Source: Gemmatimonadetes bacterium 13_1_40CM_69_22 (GTDB lineage: Bacteria; Gemmatimonadota; Gemmatimonadetes; Gemmatimonadales; GWC2-71-9). From it: a stretch of DNA of 64,000 nt. How positions within the stretch are numbered: the first letter of the stretch is position 1; every line of letters starts with the position of its first letter. The notes under the pieces were generated by a model, which saw only the letters and a list, made by a program, of their open reading frames with translations, was not told the DNA's origin and searched no databases. The stretch spans positions 31,281 to 95,280 of the forward strand of contig MNEL01000033.1 in assembly GCA_001917665.1 (NCBI GenBank). Reading direction: 5' to 3'. Both the position numbers and the translations under genes were made by a program. Of the stretch, positions 33,365-40,403 are shown piece after piece.

Positions 33365-35593
33365 ATGCGCATCCAAGACGGCTGTTTCACGGCGTTCGTC
33401 GCCCTGGGCCTCGCTGCCCCCGGCCCCGCTGCCGCGCAGCGCGCCGCCCCAGGGCGACTGATCGACTCGCTCGTTGCCCGCATGACCCTGGAGGAAAAGC
33501 TCGGCCAGCTCAACCTGCCTTCGGTCGATAACCAGCCGAGCCCCGCTCAGCTCGAGCAGGTGCGCAAGGGCCAGGTCGGCGGGTTCCTGAACCTAGCCGG
33601 CGCCCAGGCGACCCGAGACGCCCAGCGGATCGCGGTGACCGAGTCACGCCTCCATATCCCCCTCCTCCTGGGCCTGGACGTGATCCACGGCTATCGCACG
33701 ATCTTCCCGATCCCGCTCGCCGAGGCGGCCACGTGGGACCCTGCGGTGGCGGAGAGCACGGCGCGTGCGGCGGCGCGCGAAGCCGCGGCGGCCGGCGTGA
33801 ACTGGACGTTCGCGCCTATGGTCGACATCGCGCGCGACCCGCGGTGGGGGCGCATCGCCGAGGGCTCGGGCGAGGACCCCTACCTGGGATCGGCCATGGC
33901 CGCGGCCCGCGTGCGGGGATTTCAGGGCAAGGATCTGCGCGCGCCCGACGCCGTAATGGCCACGGTCAAGCACTTCGCCGCGTACGGCGGCGCCGAAGGC
34001 GGCCGGGACTACAACACCGTGGACGTGCCCGAGCGCACCCTGCGGGAGATCTACCTGCCGCCGTACCGGGCCGGGGTGGAGGCGGGCGCCGGGAGCATCA
34101 TGACCTCCTTCAATGAGATCGGCGGCATCCCGAGCCACGCGAACCGCTGGCTCGTGACCACGCTGCTGCGCGACGAGTGGAAGTTTCCCGGCTTCGTCGT
34201 GAGCGACTGGACCGGCGTCGAAGAGCTGCGGAACCACGGCGTCGCGGGCTCGCGCGCCGACGCGGGCAAGGTCGCACTCGAGGCCGGCGTCGACATGGAC
34301 ATGGTGAGCCGCATTTATCTCGAGGACCTACCCGCCTTGGTCCGAGCGGGGCGCATCCCGATCGCGACGGTCGACGCCGCCGTGCGACGCGTGCTCGCGG
34401 GTAAACGCGCCCTGGGCCTGTTCGATGACCCGTACCGCGGATCGAGCGTCGAGCGCGAGCGCAGCGTGCTGCTCGCGCCGGAGCAGCGCCAGCTCGCCCG
34501 CAGCGTGGCGCAAGCGGCGATCGTGCTGCTCAAGAACGACGGCAATCTGCTCCCGCTCGGGCCCACGCGGCACACGCTGGCGGTGATCGGTCCGCTCGCG
34601 GACGACCACGTGGCGGCGCTCGGCTCGTGGGCGGGCCGCGGCGACCCGCGCGATGCGGTCACGCCGCTGGAAGGCATCAAGACCCGAGCGGGAACCGGCA
34701 CGGAGGTTCGCTACGCCAAGGGCTGCGGCATCGTCGATACGGCGACCGGCGGCTTTGCCGAGGCCGTGGCGCTGGCGCGCCAAGCCAACGTTGCTCTCCT
34801 CGTACTGGGGGAAGCGGGCGACATGAGCGGCGAGGCTGCGAGCCGCTCGAGCCTCGGATTCCCCGGTGTGCAACAGCAATTACTCGAGGCCGTCCAGGCA
34901 ACCGGGACTCCCGTGGTGCTGATACTTATGAACGGCCGGCCGCTCATCGTGCAGTGGGCGGCCGACCATGTGCCCGCGATCGTCGAGGCGTGGTTCCTGG
35001 GTGTCGAGACCGGGCCCGCCCTCGCGGGCGTCCTGTTCGGCGACGTGAGTCCCAGCGGCAAGCTCCCCGTGACCTTCCCCCGGGCCGTCGGCCAGATTCC
35101 GATCTACTACAATCACAAGAACACGGGACGGCCGGCGGGCACGGACAAGTACACCTCCAAATACACCGACCTGCCGTCGAGCCCACTCTTTCCCTTTGGC
35201 TATGGGCTGAGCTACACGTCGTTCGAGTACAAGGATCTCAAGCTGAGCGCGCCGAGCATCGCCGCGGGCGGGACGCTCAACGTGTCGGTGACCGTGACCA
35301 ACACGGGTGTGCGCGAAGGCACCGACGTCGCGCAGCTCTACGTGCACGACGAGGTGGCGAGTGTCACCCGGCCGGTGCGCGCGCTCGCGGGATTTCGGCG
35401 TGTATCCCTCCGACCCGGCGAGTCGCGCACGCTGGAGTTCACCCTGACGCCGAAAGAGCTCGGGTTGTACGATCAGCGCATGAGGTTCGTGGTCGAGCCC
35501 GGGAAGTTCCGGGTGTACGTGGGTGGGAGCTCGGAGGCAGGGCTCGAGGGGGAGTTCGAGGTAAGGGCGGGCGCGGGGGTGGAGCGGAGATAG
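33365..35593 (+). CDS. Secreted glycoside hydrolase family 3 beta-glucosidase
   Basis: A 742-residue BglX-like enzyme. Signal peptide MRIQDGCFTAFVALGLAAPG, cleavage after PAAA. The (beta/alpha)8 domain (about 30-370) has KHFAAYGGAEGGRDYN and the catalytic nucleophile Asp281 in GFVVSDWTGVEEL. The alpha/beta sandwich (about 390-610) and C-terminal FN3-like domain (about 640-740, GTDVAQLYVHDEVASVTRPV) complete the family plan. ATG 33365 is chosen because it begins the signal peptide and lies downstream of a plausible promoter; ATG 33302 and GTG-type starts upstream would precede it. Divergent from SusC. With GH144-like partners, cleavage of beta-1,2-gluco-oligosaccharides is a reasonable hypothesis. 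Confidence 0.93.
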   Translation: MRIQDGCFTAFVALGLAAPGPAAAQRAAPGRLIDSLVARMTLEEKLGQLNLPSVDNQPSPAQLEQVRKGQVGGFLNLAGAQATRDAQRIAVTESRLHIPLLLGLDVIHGYRTIFPIPLAEAATWDPAVAESTARAAAREAAAAGVNWTFAPMVDIARDPRWGRIAEGSGEDPYLGSAMAAARVRGFQGKDLRAPDAVMATVKHFAAYGGAEGGRDYNTVDVPERTLREIYLPPYRAGVEAGAGSIMTSFNEIGGIPSHANRWLVTTLLRDEWKFPGFVVSDWTGVEELRNHGVAGSRADAGKVALEAGVDMDMVSRIYLEDLPALVRAGRIPIATVDAAVRRVLAGKRALGLFDDPYRGSSVERERSVLLAPEQRQLARSVAQAAIVLLKNDGNLLPLGPTRHTLAVIGPLADDHVAALGSWAGRGDPRDAVTPLEGIKTRAGTGTEVRYAKGCGIVDTATGGFAEAVALARQANVALLVLGEAGDMSGEAASRSSLGFPGVQQQLLEAVQATGTPVVLILMNGRPLIVQWAADHVPAIVEAWFLGVETGPALAGVLFGDVSPSGKLPVTFPRAVGQIPIYYNHKNTGRPAGTDKYTSKYTDLPSSPLFPFGYGLSYTSFEYKDLKLSAPSIAAGGTLNVSVTVTNTGVREGTDVAQLYVHDEVASVTRPVRALAGFRRVSLRPGESRTLEFTLTPKELGLYDQRMRFVVEPGKFRVYVGGSSEAGLEGEFEVRAGAGVERR

Positions 35594-35613
35594 CGACCGT
35601 GCGGTCCGGTTGG

Positions 35614-35773
35614 GGTGATGACGTCGGAGTCTGGTGATGACGTCGGAGTCTGGTGATGACGTCGGAGTCTGGTGATGACGTCGGAGTCTGGTGATGACGT
35701 CGGAGTTTGGTGATGACGTCCGAGTTTGGTGATGACGTCGGAGTCTGGTGATGACGTCGGAGTTTGGTGATCA
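35614..35773. repeat. Tandem array A, 19-bp unit, about eight copies
   Basis: The unit ggtgatgacgtcggagtct repeats with an exact 19-bp period and only one or two changes per copy (cgg/ccg, gtc/gtt). It starts 20 bases after the GH3 stop and ends at the first palindromic element. There is no spacer between units. The 19-bp period cannot maintain a reading frame except every 57 bases, so it is not coding. Confidence 0.92.
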
Positions 35774-35790
35774 CCGTCCGCGTTGTTGTG

Positions 35791-35964
35791 TTATGAGGGA
35801 CTAAAGTCCCTGCTCGGCCGTGGGGCGTCCTGAAGGACGCTGACAGATGCCGAGTTCCGGGGTGGTTCAAGCTCGTAATCAAATCGGTGCAGCGTGCGGC
35901 GTTTCTCTGCGCACGCGTCCTTCAGGACGCGCTGCCGCCGAGCAGGGACTTTAGTCCCTCATAA
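35791..35964. mobile_element. Non-coding REP pair, internal-deletion derivative of the RAYT element
   Basis: 174 bp bounded by inverted ends ttatgaggga and tccctcataa. Each end carries two hairpins: AGGGACT-AGTCCCT and GCGTCCT-AGGACGC. The interior keeps pieces that also lie inside both ends of the transposase element at 36345-36898, namely gatgccgagttccggg on the left and aatcaaatcggtgcagcgtg plus ggcgtttctctgcg on the right, but the transposase gene is absent. Confidence 0.85.
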
Positions 35965-36057
35965 ACTCGGAGGGAGGCCGCGATTGGGCGGTCGTCCGGG
36001 TTGCTGGGTGAGCCTGGTCGAGGCAGTTGCGTGTGAGAATGGTAGTGCACGCCAAGA

Positions 36058-36338
36058 CGTGGTGCGCGCTAAGGATGGTGATGGGCAGTAAGTCTGGTGT
36101 TGACGTCCGAGTCTGGTGAGGCCGTCCGAGTCGGGTAATGACGTCCAAGTCTGGTAATGATGTCTCGGTCCGGTGATTGACGTCCGAGTCGAGTGATGAT
36201 GTCTCGGTCTGGCGATGACGTCCAGCCGGGTGACGACGTCCGAGTCGGGCGATGACGTCCAGGTCTGGTGATGACGTCTAGGTCTGGAGATGACGTCTAG
36301 GTCTGGAGATGACGCCCGAGTCTGGTGATGACGTTCCC
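36058..36338. repeat. Tandem array B, degenerate 19-bp unit, about thirteen copies
   Basis: Degenerate copies of the array A unit (consensus ggtgatgacgtccgagtct) run up to the left end of the transposase element. The first 38 bases resemble array C (gtgcgcgctaag). Between 35965 and 36057 there is only a remnant of flanking sequence (ctcggagggagg) with no gene. Confidence 0.85.
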
Positions 36339-36344
36339 CGTAGG

Positions 36345-36898
36345 TATGAGGGACTAAAGTCCCTGCTCGGCCGTGGGGCGTCCTGAAGGACGCTGGCCGA
36401 TGGCGAGTTCCGGGTGTCGCTGGGCTTGCCTGCCCACGTACTCGATCACGGTCCGGAGTTGGCGCACCCCCACACTCCGCAGGTCGTAGCCCTCCGCCCA
36501 GCGCAGCGGTGCCCGCGGCGTGAGGCCGTCCCGATTTGCCAGTCGGGCGCTCGCCCCCTTGAGGCCCTGCACGAGGCGTGGGATGTTGATGACCGGGAGC
36601 AGCTGGAGCACGAGGTGCACATGGTCCGCGACGATTCCCGCCTCGAGAACGCGCGCCCCGTGGCGCTGCGCCACCTTTGGCAGAAACCGGCGCAGGAAGT
36701 CCGCGACCTCCGAGTTGATTAGGGGCTGCCGCTGCAAGGTGGTCCACGTCAGGTGGACGTACACTCGAACCGGCATGCGCCGAAGCTACGCTTGGAGGGA
36801 TTGAAACTGTGATCAAATCGGTGCAGCGTGGGGCGTTTCTCTGCGAACGCGTCCTTCAGGACGCGCTGCCGCCGAGCAGGGACTTCAGTCCCTCATAA
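36345..36898. mobile_element. REP-associated tyrosine transposase element (REPtron-like)
   Basis: 554 bp bounded by tatgagggac on the left and gtccctcataa on the right, each end holding the paired 7-bp hairpins of this repeat family. The single gene, a Y1 transposase, fills the left three quarters on the minus strand. The left end overlaps the 3' end of the gene. Both ends and their inner flanks are shared with the non-coding element at 35791-35964. Confidence 0.85.
36354..36776 (-). CDS. REP-associated tyrosine transposase (RAYT, IS200-like Y1 HUH family)
   Basis: A 140-residue intact-looking single-strand transposase. Landmarks are the N-terminal MPVRVYVHLTWTTLQRQPLI, the metal-binding HUH motif in GIVADHVHLVLQL and the catalytic Tyr in TVIEYVGRQAQRHPE. 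The gene is flanked by palindromic REP-like ends, which fits the RAYT subgroup better than an ordinary IS200. The last 20 codons (GQRPSGRPTAEQGL) run into the left terminal hairpins and the stop is inside the outer hairpin. Activity is likely but not provable here. Confidence 0.88.
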   Translation of the reverse strand: MPVRVYVHLTWTTLQRQPLINSEVADFLRRFLPKVAQRHGARVLEAGIVADHVHLVLQLLPVINIPRLVQGLKGASARLANRDGLTPRAPLRWAEGYDLRSVGVRQLRTVIEYVGRQAQRHPELAIGQRPSGRPTAEQGL

Positions 36899-36976
36899 CT
36901 CGGAGGGAAGCCGGCGTTCGGTGCGGTCGTCCGAGTTGCTGGGTGAGCCTTGACGAAGCGGTTGCGTACGAGAATA

Positions 36977-37076
36977 GTGATGCGCGGTAAGATGTGGTGA
37001 TGCGCGGTAAGATGTGGTGATGCGCGGTAAGATGTGGTGATGCGCGCTAAGATGGTGATGCGCCCCAAGTCTGGTG
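36977..37076. repeat. Tandem array C, 20-bp unit, about four copies
   Basis: The unit gtgatgcgcggtaagatgtg repeats at 36977, 36997 and 37017 without change and then in shortened, altered form. It lies between the transposase element and the next palindrome pair. The 78 bases before it (36899-36976) hold no gene. Confidence 0.9.
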
Positions 37077-37102
37077 ACGAGTTCTCCCGTCGTGTCGTAG
37101 TG

Positions 37103-37203
37103 TTATAAGGGACTGAAGTCCCAACTCGGCCGTGGGATGTCCTACAGGACGCAGCGTCCTTCAGGACGCGCTGCCGCCGAGCAGGGACTTCAGTCCCTCA
37201 TAA
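37103..37203. mobile_element. Minimal REP pair (head-to-head palindromes)
   Basis: 101 bp with the same terminal hairpins as the transposase element but almost nothing between the two half-units. The left half is slightly degenerate (ataagggactgaagtcccaa, gatgtcctacaggacgc) and the right half is canonical. Confidence 0.82.
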
Positions 37204-37213
37204 CCCAATAATC

Positions 37214-37292
37214 CATGAGCGTCACCCATCACGAGCGTCAGCCATCACGAGCGTCAGCCATCACGAGCGTCCATCGTGAGCGCCACCGATCA
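37214..37292. repeat. Tandem array D, 16-bp unit, about four copies
   Basis: The unit catcacgagcgtcagc repeats with 16-bp period, then degenerates (catcgtgagcgccacc). Read on the other strand it contains GTGATGG-TGACG, related to the GTGATGACG core of arrays A and B. It ends about 40 bases before the DNA ligase gene. Confidence 0.8.
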
Positions 37293-37332
37293 CACGCGTT
37301 CCCAATAACCCCTTAAGGCCTCAAGACCCCCC

Positions 37333-38886
37333 GTGCGCCTCGCCGACCTCGTCGCCACTTCTCAACACGTCGCCCGGACCAGCGGCCGCCTCGACAAAAT
37401 CGCCCTGCTCGCGGGGCTGCTCCGTCGCGTCGAGCCGCAAGAGGCGGAGATCGCCGCCGCCTATCTGTGCGGCGAGCTCCGTCCGTCGAAGCTGGGCGTC
37501 GCCTACGCCGGTGTGCGAGCAGCGACGCCCGACTCGGCGGCTGAGGCGCCCACGTTAGGGCTTTCCGACGTGGACGTCGCGTTCGAGCGGATCGCACACG
37601 TTGCGGGGAAGGGTTCCGCCGAGCAGAAGCTGCGGTTGCTGCGCGCGCTGTTGACCCGCGCGACGCAGGACGAGCAGCGCTTTCTCGCGAGCCTCGTGAT
37701 CGGTGAGCTGCGCCAGGGTGCCTTACGGGGTCTGGTGCTCGAGGCCGTGGCGCAGGCGGCCGGGATCCCGAGCCACGCGGTACGGCGCGCCGTGACGGCG
37801 GCGGGCGACCTGCCGAGCGTCGCGCGGGTGGCGCTGGTGGAAGGCGGCTCGGGGCTGTCGCGCTTCGCCATTCAGCTGTTCCGTCCGGTGCTCCCGATGC
37901 TCGCGGAGTCCGCCGAGGATGCGCCCGAGGCCCTGGCGCGGCTCGGCCGGGCGGCGCTCGAGTTCAAGCTCGACGGCGCCCGTGTCCAGGTCCACAAGAG
38001 CGGCGAGGAGGTGAGGGTCTACTCCCGCCGGCTGAACGAGGTGACCGTGGCCGTGCCCGAGCTCGTGGAGGTGACCCGCGCGCTCCCCGCCCGCGCGCTG
38101 ATCCTCGACGGTGAAGCGATCGCGCTTCGGCCGGACGGGCAGCCGCACGCATTTCAGACGACGATGCGGCGTTTTGGACGCAAGCTCGAGGTCGAGCGTC
38201 TCCGCTCGGAGCTTCCCCTGACGCCGTTTTTCTTCGACCTCCTCTATCTGGACGGCGCCCCGTTGCTCGGCGAGCGGCAGGAGCGCCGTTTTACGGCGCT
38301 CACGGAGATCGCGCCGAGCGGGCTCGTCATCCCGCGCACCGTGGCGGACTCAGCCGAGGCAGCGCAAGCCTTTCTCGACGCGGCCCTCGGGCGCGGGCAC
38401 GAGGGAATCATGGCCAAGGCTCTCGACGCCCCGTATGAAGCCGGCAACCGCGGCCAGCGCTGGCTCAAGGTCAAGCCGGCGCGGACGCTCGACCTGGTGG
38501 TGCTCGCGGCGGAATGGGGTCACGGGCGGCGTCGCGGGTGGCTCTCGAACCTCCACCTCGGAGCCCGGGATCCCGAGCGCGGCGACTTCGTGATGCTAGG
38601 GAAGACCTTCAAGGGCATGACCGATGCGATGCTCGAGTGGCAAACGAAACGGCTGCTGGAGCTCGAGGTGGGGCGGGATGCCCACACGGTGTACGTACGT
38701 CCGGAGCTGGTGGTCGAGGTGGCGTTCAATGACGTGCAAGCAAGTCCCCATTACCCGGGCGGGGTCGCGCTCCGCTTCGCGCGCGTGAAGCGGTATCGCA
38801 GCGACAAGCCGGCCGGTCAGGCGGACACGGTCACGACCGTGCAGGAGATCTTGCGGCGGACGCAGCCCATCGGACCCACAGGCTGA
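37333..38886 (+). CDS. ATP-dependent DNA ligase
   Basis: A 517-residue ligase of the three-domain archaeal/bacterial LigB-like type. The helical N-terminal DNA-binding domain (about 1-180) is followed by the nucleotidyltransferase domain with motif I EFKLDGARVQ (AMP-acceptor Lys212), motif III-like FFFDLLYLDG, motif IV GHEGIMAKAL and motif V WLKVKPARTLDLVV, and by an OB-fold domain ending TVTTVQEILRRTQPIG. It would seal nicks using ATP. The GTG at 37333 starts the family's usual LADLVATS helix. No Ku or polymerase gene is adjacent. The 5' flank is the repeat island. Confidence 0.93.
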   Translation: MRLADLVATSQHVARTSGRLDKIALLAGLLRRVEPQEAEIAAAYLCGELRPSKLGVAYAGVRAATPDSAAEAPTLGLSDVDVAFERIAHVAGKGSAEQKLRLLRALLTRATQDEQRFLASLVIGELRQGALRGLVLEAVAQAAGIPSHAVRRAVTAAGDLPSVARVALVEGGSGLSRFAIQLFRPVLPMLAESAEDAPEALARLGRAALEFKLDGARVQVHKSGEEVRVYSRRLNEVTVAVPELVEVTRALPARALILDGEAIALRPDGQPHAFQTTMRRFGRKLEVERLRSELPLTPFFFDLLYLDGAPLLGERQERRFTALTEIAPSGLVIPRTVADSAEAAQAFLDAALGRGHEGIMAKALDAPYEAGNRGQRWLKVKPARTLDLVVLAAEWGHGRRRGWLSNLHLGARDPERGDFVMLGKTFKGMTDAMLEWQTKRLLELEVGRDAHTVYVRPELVVEVAFNDVQASPHYPGGVALRFARVKRYRSDKPAGQADTVTTVQEILRRTQPIGPTG

Positions 38887-38950
38887 CGTCCCCTTGCCCG
38901 CGGATGGAGCGGAGGTAGACTCAACCCGGCACCCCACCTAGGAGCGTTCC

Positions 38951-39532
38951 ATGCGCCCTCTCGCAATGTTCCGCGCCGCGCTGCTCGTGGCGGCAGCCGG
39001 CACGGCCTGTGACCGAAGCATGCCCACCAACCCGAAACTGCGGGCCACGTTCGACGCCCAGGCGGCAAGCACGCCGGACGGGAAGAACTTCGTAGCGCAT
39101 CTGACGGGGTCAAACGAGGTGCCGGGCCACGACACCCGTGCCGTAGGCCAGGTCAAGTTCCAGCTCAGCGCGGATGGGACGGCGCTCGAGTACCGGTTGA
39201 TCTCCGCCGACATCGACAACGTCATTGCATCCCACATTCACATCGCCGCCGCGGGTGTAAACGGTCCCGTCGTGGTGTTCCTGTTCGGGACGGTTCCATC
39301 GGGCGGCGGCCGGTTCGACGGCGTCCTCGCCGAGGGGACGGTCAGCGCCGCGAATTTCGTGGGTCCGCTCGCGGGCCAGCCGTTCAGCGCGCTCGTCGAC
39401 GCGATCCGCGCCGGTAACGCGTACGTCAACGTCCACACCAACGACGGCGTGGCACCGCCGAATACCGGCCCGGGAGACTTCCCCGGCGGCGAAATCCGCG
39501 GTCAGATCCGCACCGCCGGACCGACTCCATAG
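38951..39532 (+). CDS. CHRD-domain lipoprotein
   Basis: A 193-residue lipoprotein (signal MFRAALLVAAAGTAC). The mature part is a single CHRD domain: FVAHLTGSNEVPGHDTRAVG, ASHIHIAAAGVNGPVVVFLF and NAYVNVHTNDGVAPPNTGPG with FPGGEIRGQI. CHRD domains occur in animal Chordin and in many secreted bacterial proteins whose role is not established. It has its own GAGCG-like ribosome site after a 64-base gap from the ligase. Confidence 0.9.
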   Translation: MRPLAMFRAALLVAAAGTACDRSMPTNPKLRATFDAQAASTPDGKNFVAHLTGSNEVPGHDTRAVGQVKFQLSADGTALEYRLISADIDNVIASHIHIAAAGVNGPVVVFLFGTVPSGGGRFDGVLAEGTVSAANFVGPLAGQPFSALVDAIRAGNAYVNVHTNDGVAPPNTGPGDFPGGEIRGQIRTAGPTP

Positions 39533-39641
39533 CCCCTCGGCGCTCCAGCCCACCCCTAGGGCCCTCTCCACAGCGCGGAGCGGGGCCTTTAGCGGGTGGG
39601 GTCAGTTGATCGGGCCGATACGGCATGCCAAGTTGAGGACC

Positions 39642-40394
39642 ATGGCTGCCGGCTGGCGTGCGGGCTACCTGGTCCTGGCCGTGGGAGGGGGAACGTTGGC
39701 CGGGGCGTGCAGTCATCCGGCGCCGACGACGGTCCTGCCGGCCCGCGACTCCGCCAGCGTTCGCGCGGTGACGGAAACGGTGGCCGTCCGGGATCCCCAA
39801 CTCGAGCAGCGGGTCGCGCGGCTGGAGTTGCGCCTGCTCGAGCGAGACGCGCAGATCGAGGAGCTGCAAGCCCGGCTCGATGAGGCGAGGCGGGAAGTGG
39901 TGCGGGCGATGGCGAAGCTGCAGACGCTGGCCAGCCGCGCCGAAGCCGCCTCCGCGATGGCGGAGACGGAGATCGCGTTGCAATCGCTCAAGACCGCCGC
40001 TGGGCAGCAGGCGGCTCCGGAAATCGGCCAGGCCACGCAGCTGCTGCAGCTCAGCACTGCGGAATTCAACAAACAGAATTACGGCGGCGCCCTGTACCTC
40101 GCCAACCAGGCGAAGAGCGTCGCCGGGACGAGCCGCGAGCGCGTGGCCAGCGACGTCCGGGGGTCGCTACGCTCGGGCGAGGTGCTGTTGGCGCTGCCGC
40201 TGCGCCTCGCGACGGTGAGCCGCAGCAATGTGCGGGAGGGGCCGGGAGCGACCTTCGCCGTGCTCTTCACGCTGGAGGCCGGGGCACCGCTCGTCGGCTA
40301 CTCGTACGCCGACCAATGGGTGCACGTCGGCGATCAGGCAGGGCGCAGCGGCTGGGTGTTCCAGAGCCTCGTGGGCCGCCGGCAGGAGCGGTGA
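39642..40394 (+). CDS. Lipoprotein with coiled coil and SH3-like domain
   Basis: A 250-residue lipoprotein. The signal LVLAVGGGTLAGAC is followed by a coiled coil (about 40-110: LEQRVARLELRLLERDAQIE), a helical segment with TAEFNKQNYGGALYLANQAK, and a C-terminal bacterial SH3 domain (about 180-245: SNVREGPGATFAVLFTLEAG, then QWVHVGDQAGRSGWV). Such proteins often bind peptidoglycan. ATG 39642 has GAGG upstream. It converges with the diguanylate cyclase gene, nine bases apart. Confidence 0.82.
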   Translation: MAAGWRAGYLVLAVGGGTLAGACSHPAPTTVLPARDSASVRAVTETVAVRDPQLEQRVARLELRLLERDAQIEELQARLDEARREVVRAMAKLQTLASRAEAASAMAETEIALQSLKTAAGQQAAPEIGQATQLLQLSTAEFNKQNYGGALYLANQAKSVAGTSRERVASDVRGSLRSGEVLLALPLRLATVSRSNVREGPGATFAVLFTLEAGAPLVGYSYADQWVHVGDQAGRSGWVFQSLVGRRQER

Positions 40395-40403
40395 TCCCAG
40401 GCT

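Noticed and set aside
35439..35882. Minus-strand open frame reading through tandem array A
   Set aside because: The repetitive protein (SDVITKLRRHHQTPTSS-like) arises only because the 19-bp period cycles through all frames; there is no start context or family.
35614..37292. CRISPR array
   Set aside because: Units are directly adjacent without unique spacers, periods are 16-20 bp, and no cas genes are nearby.
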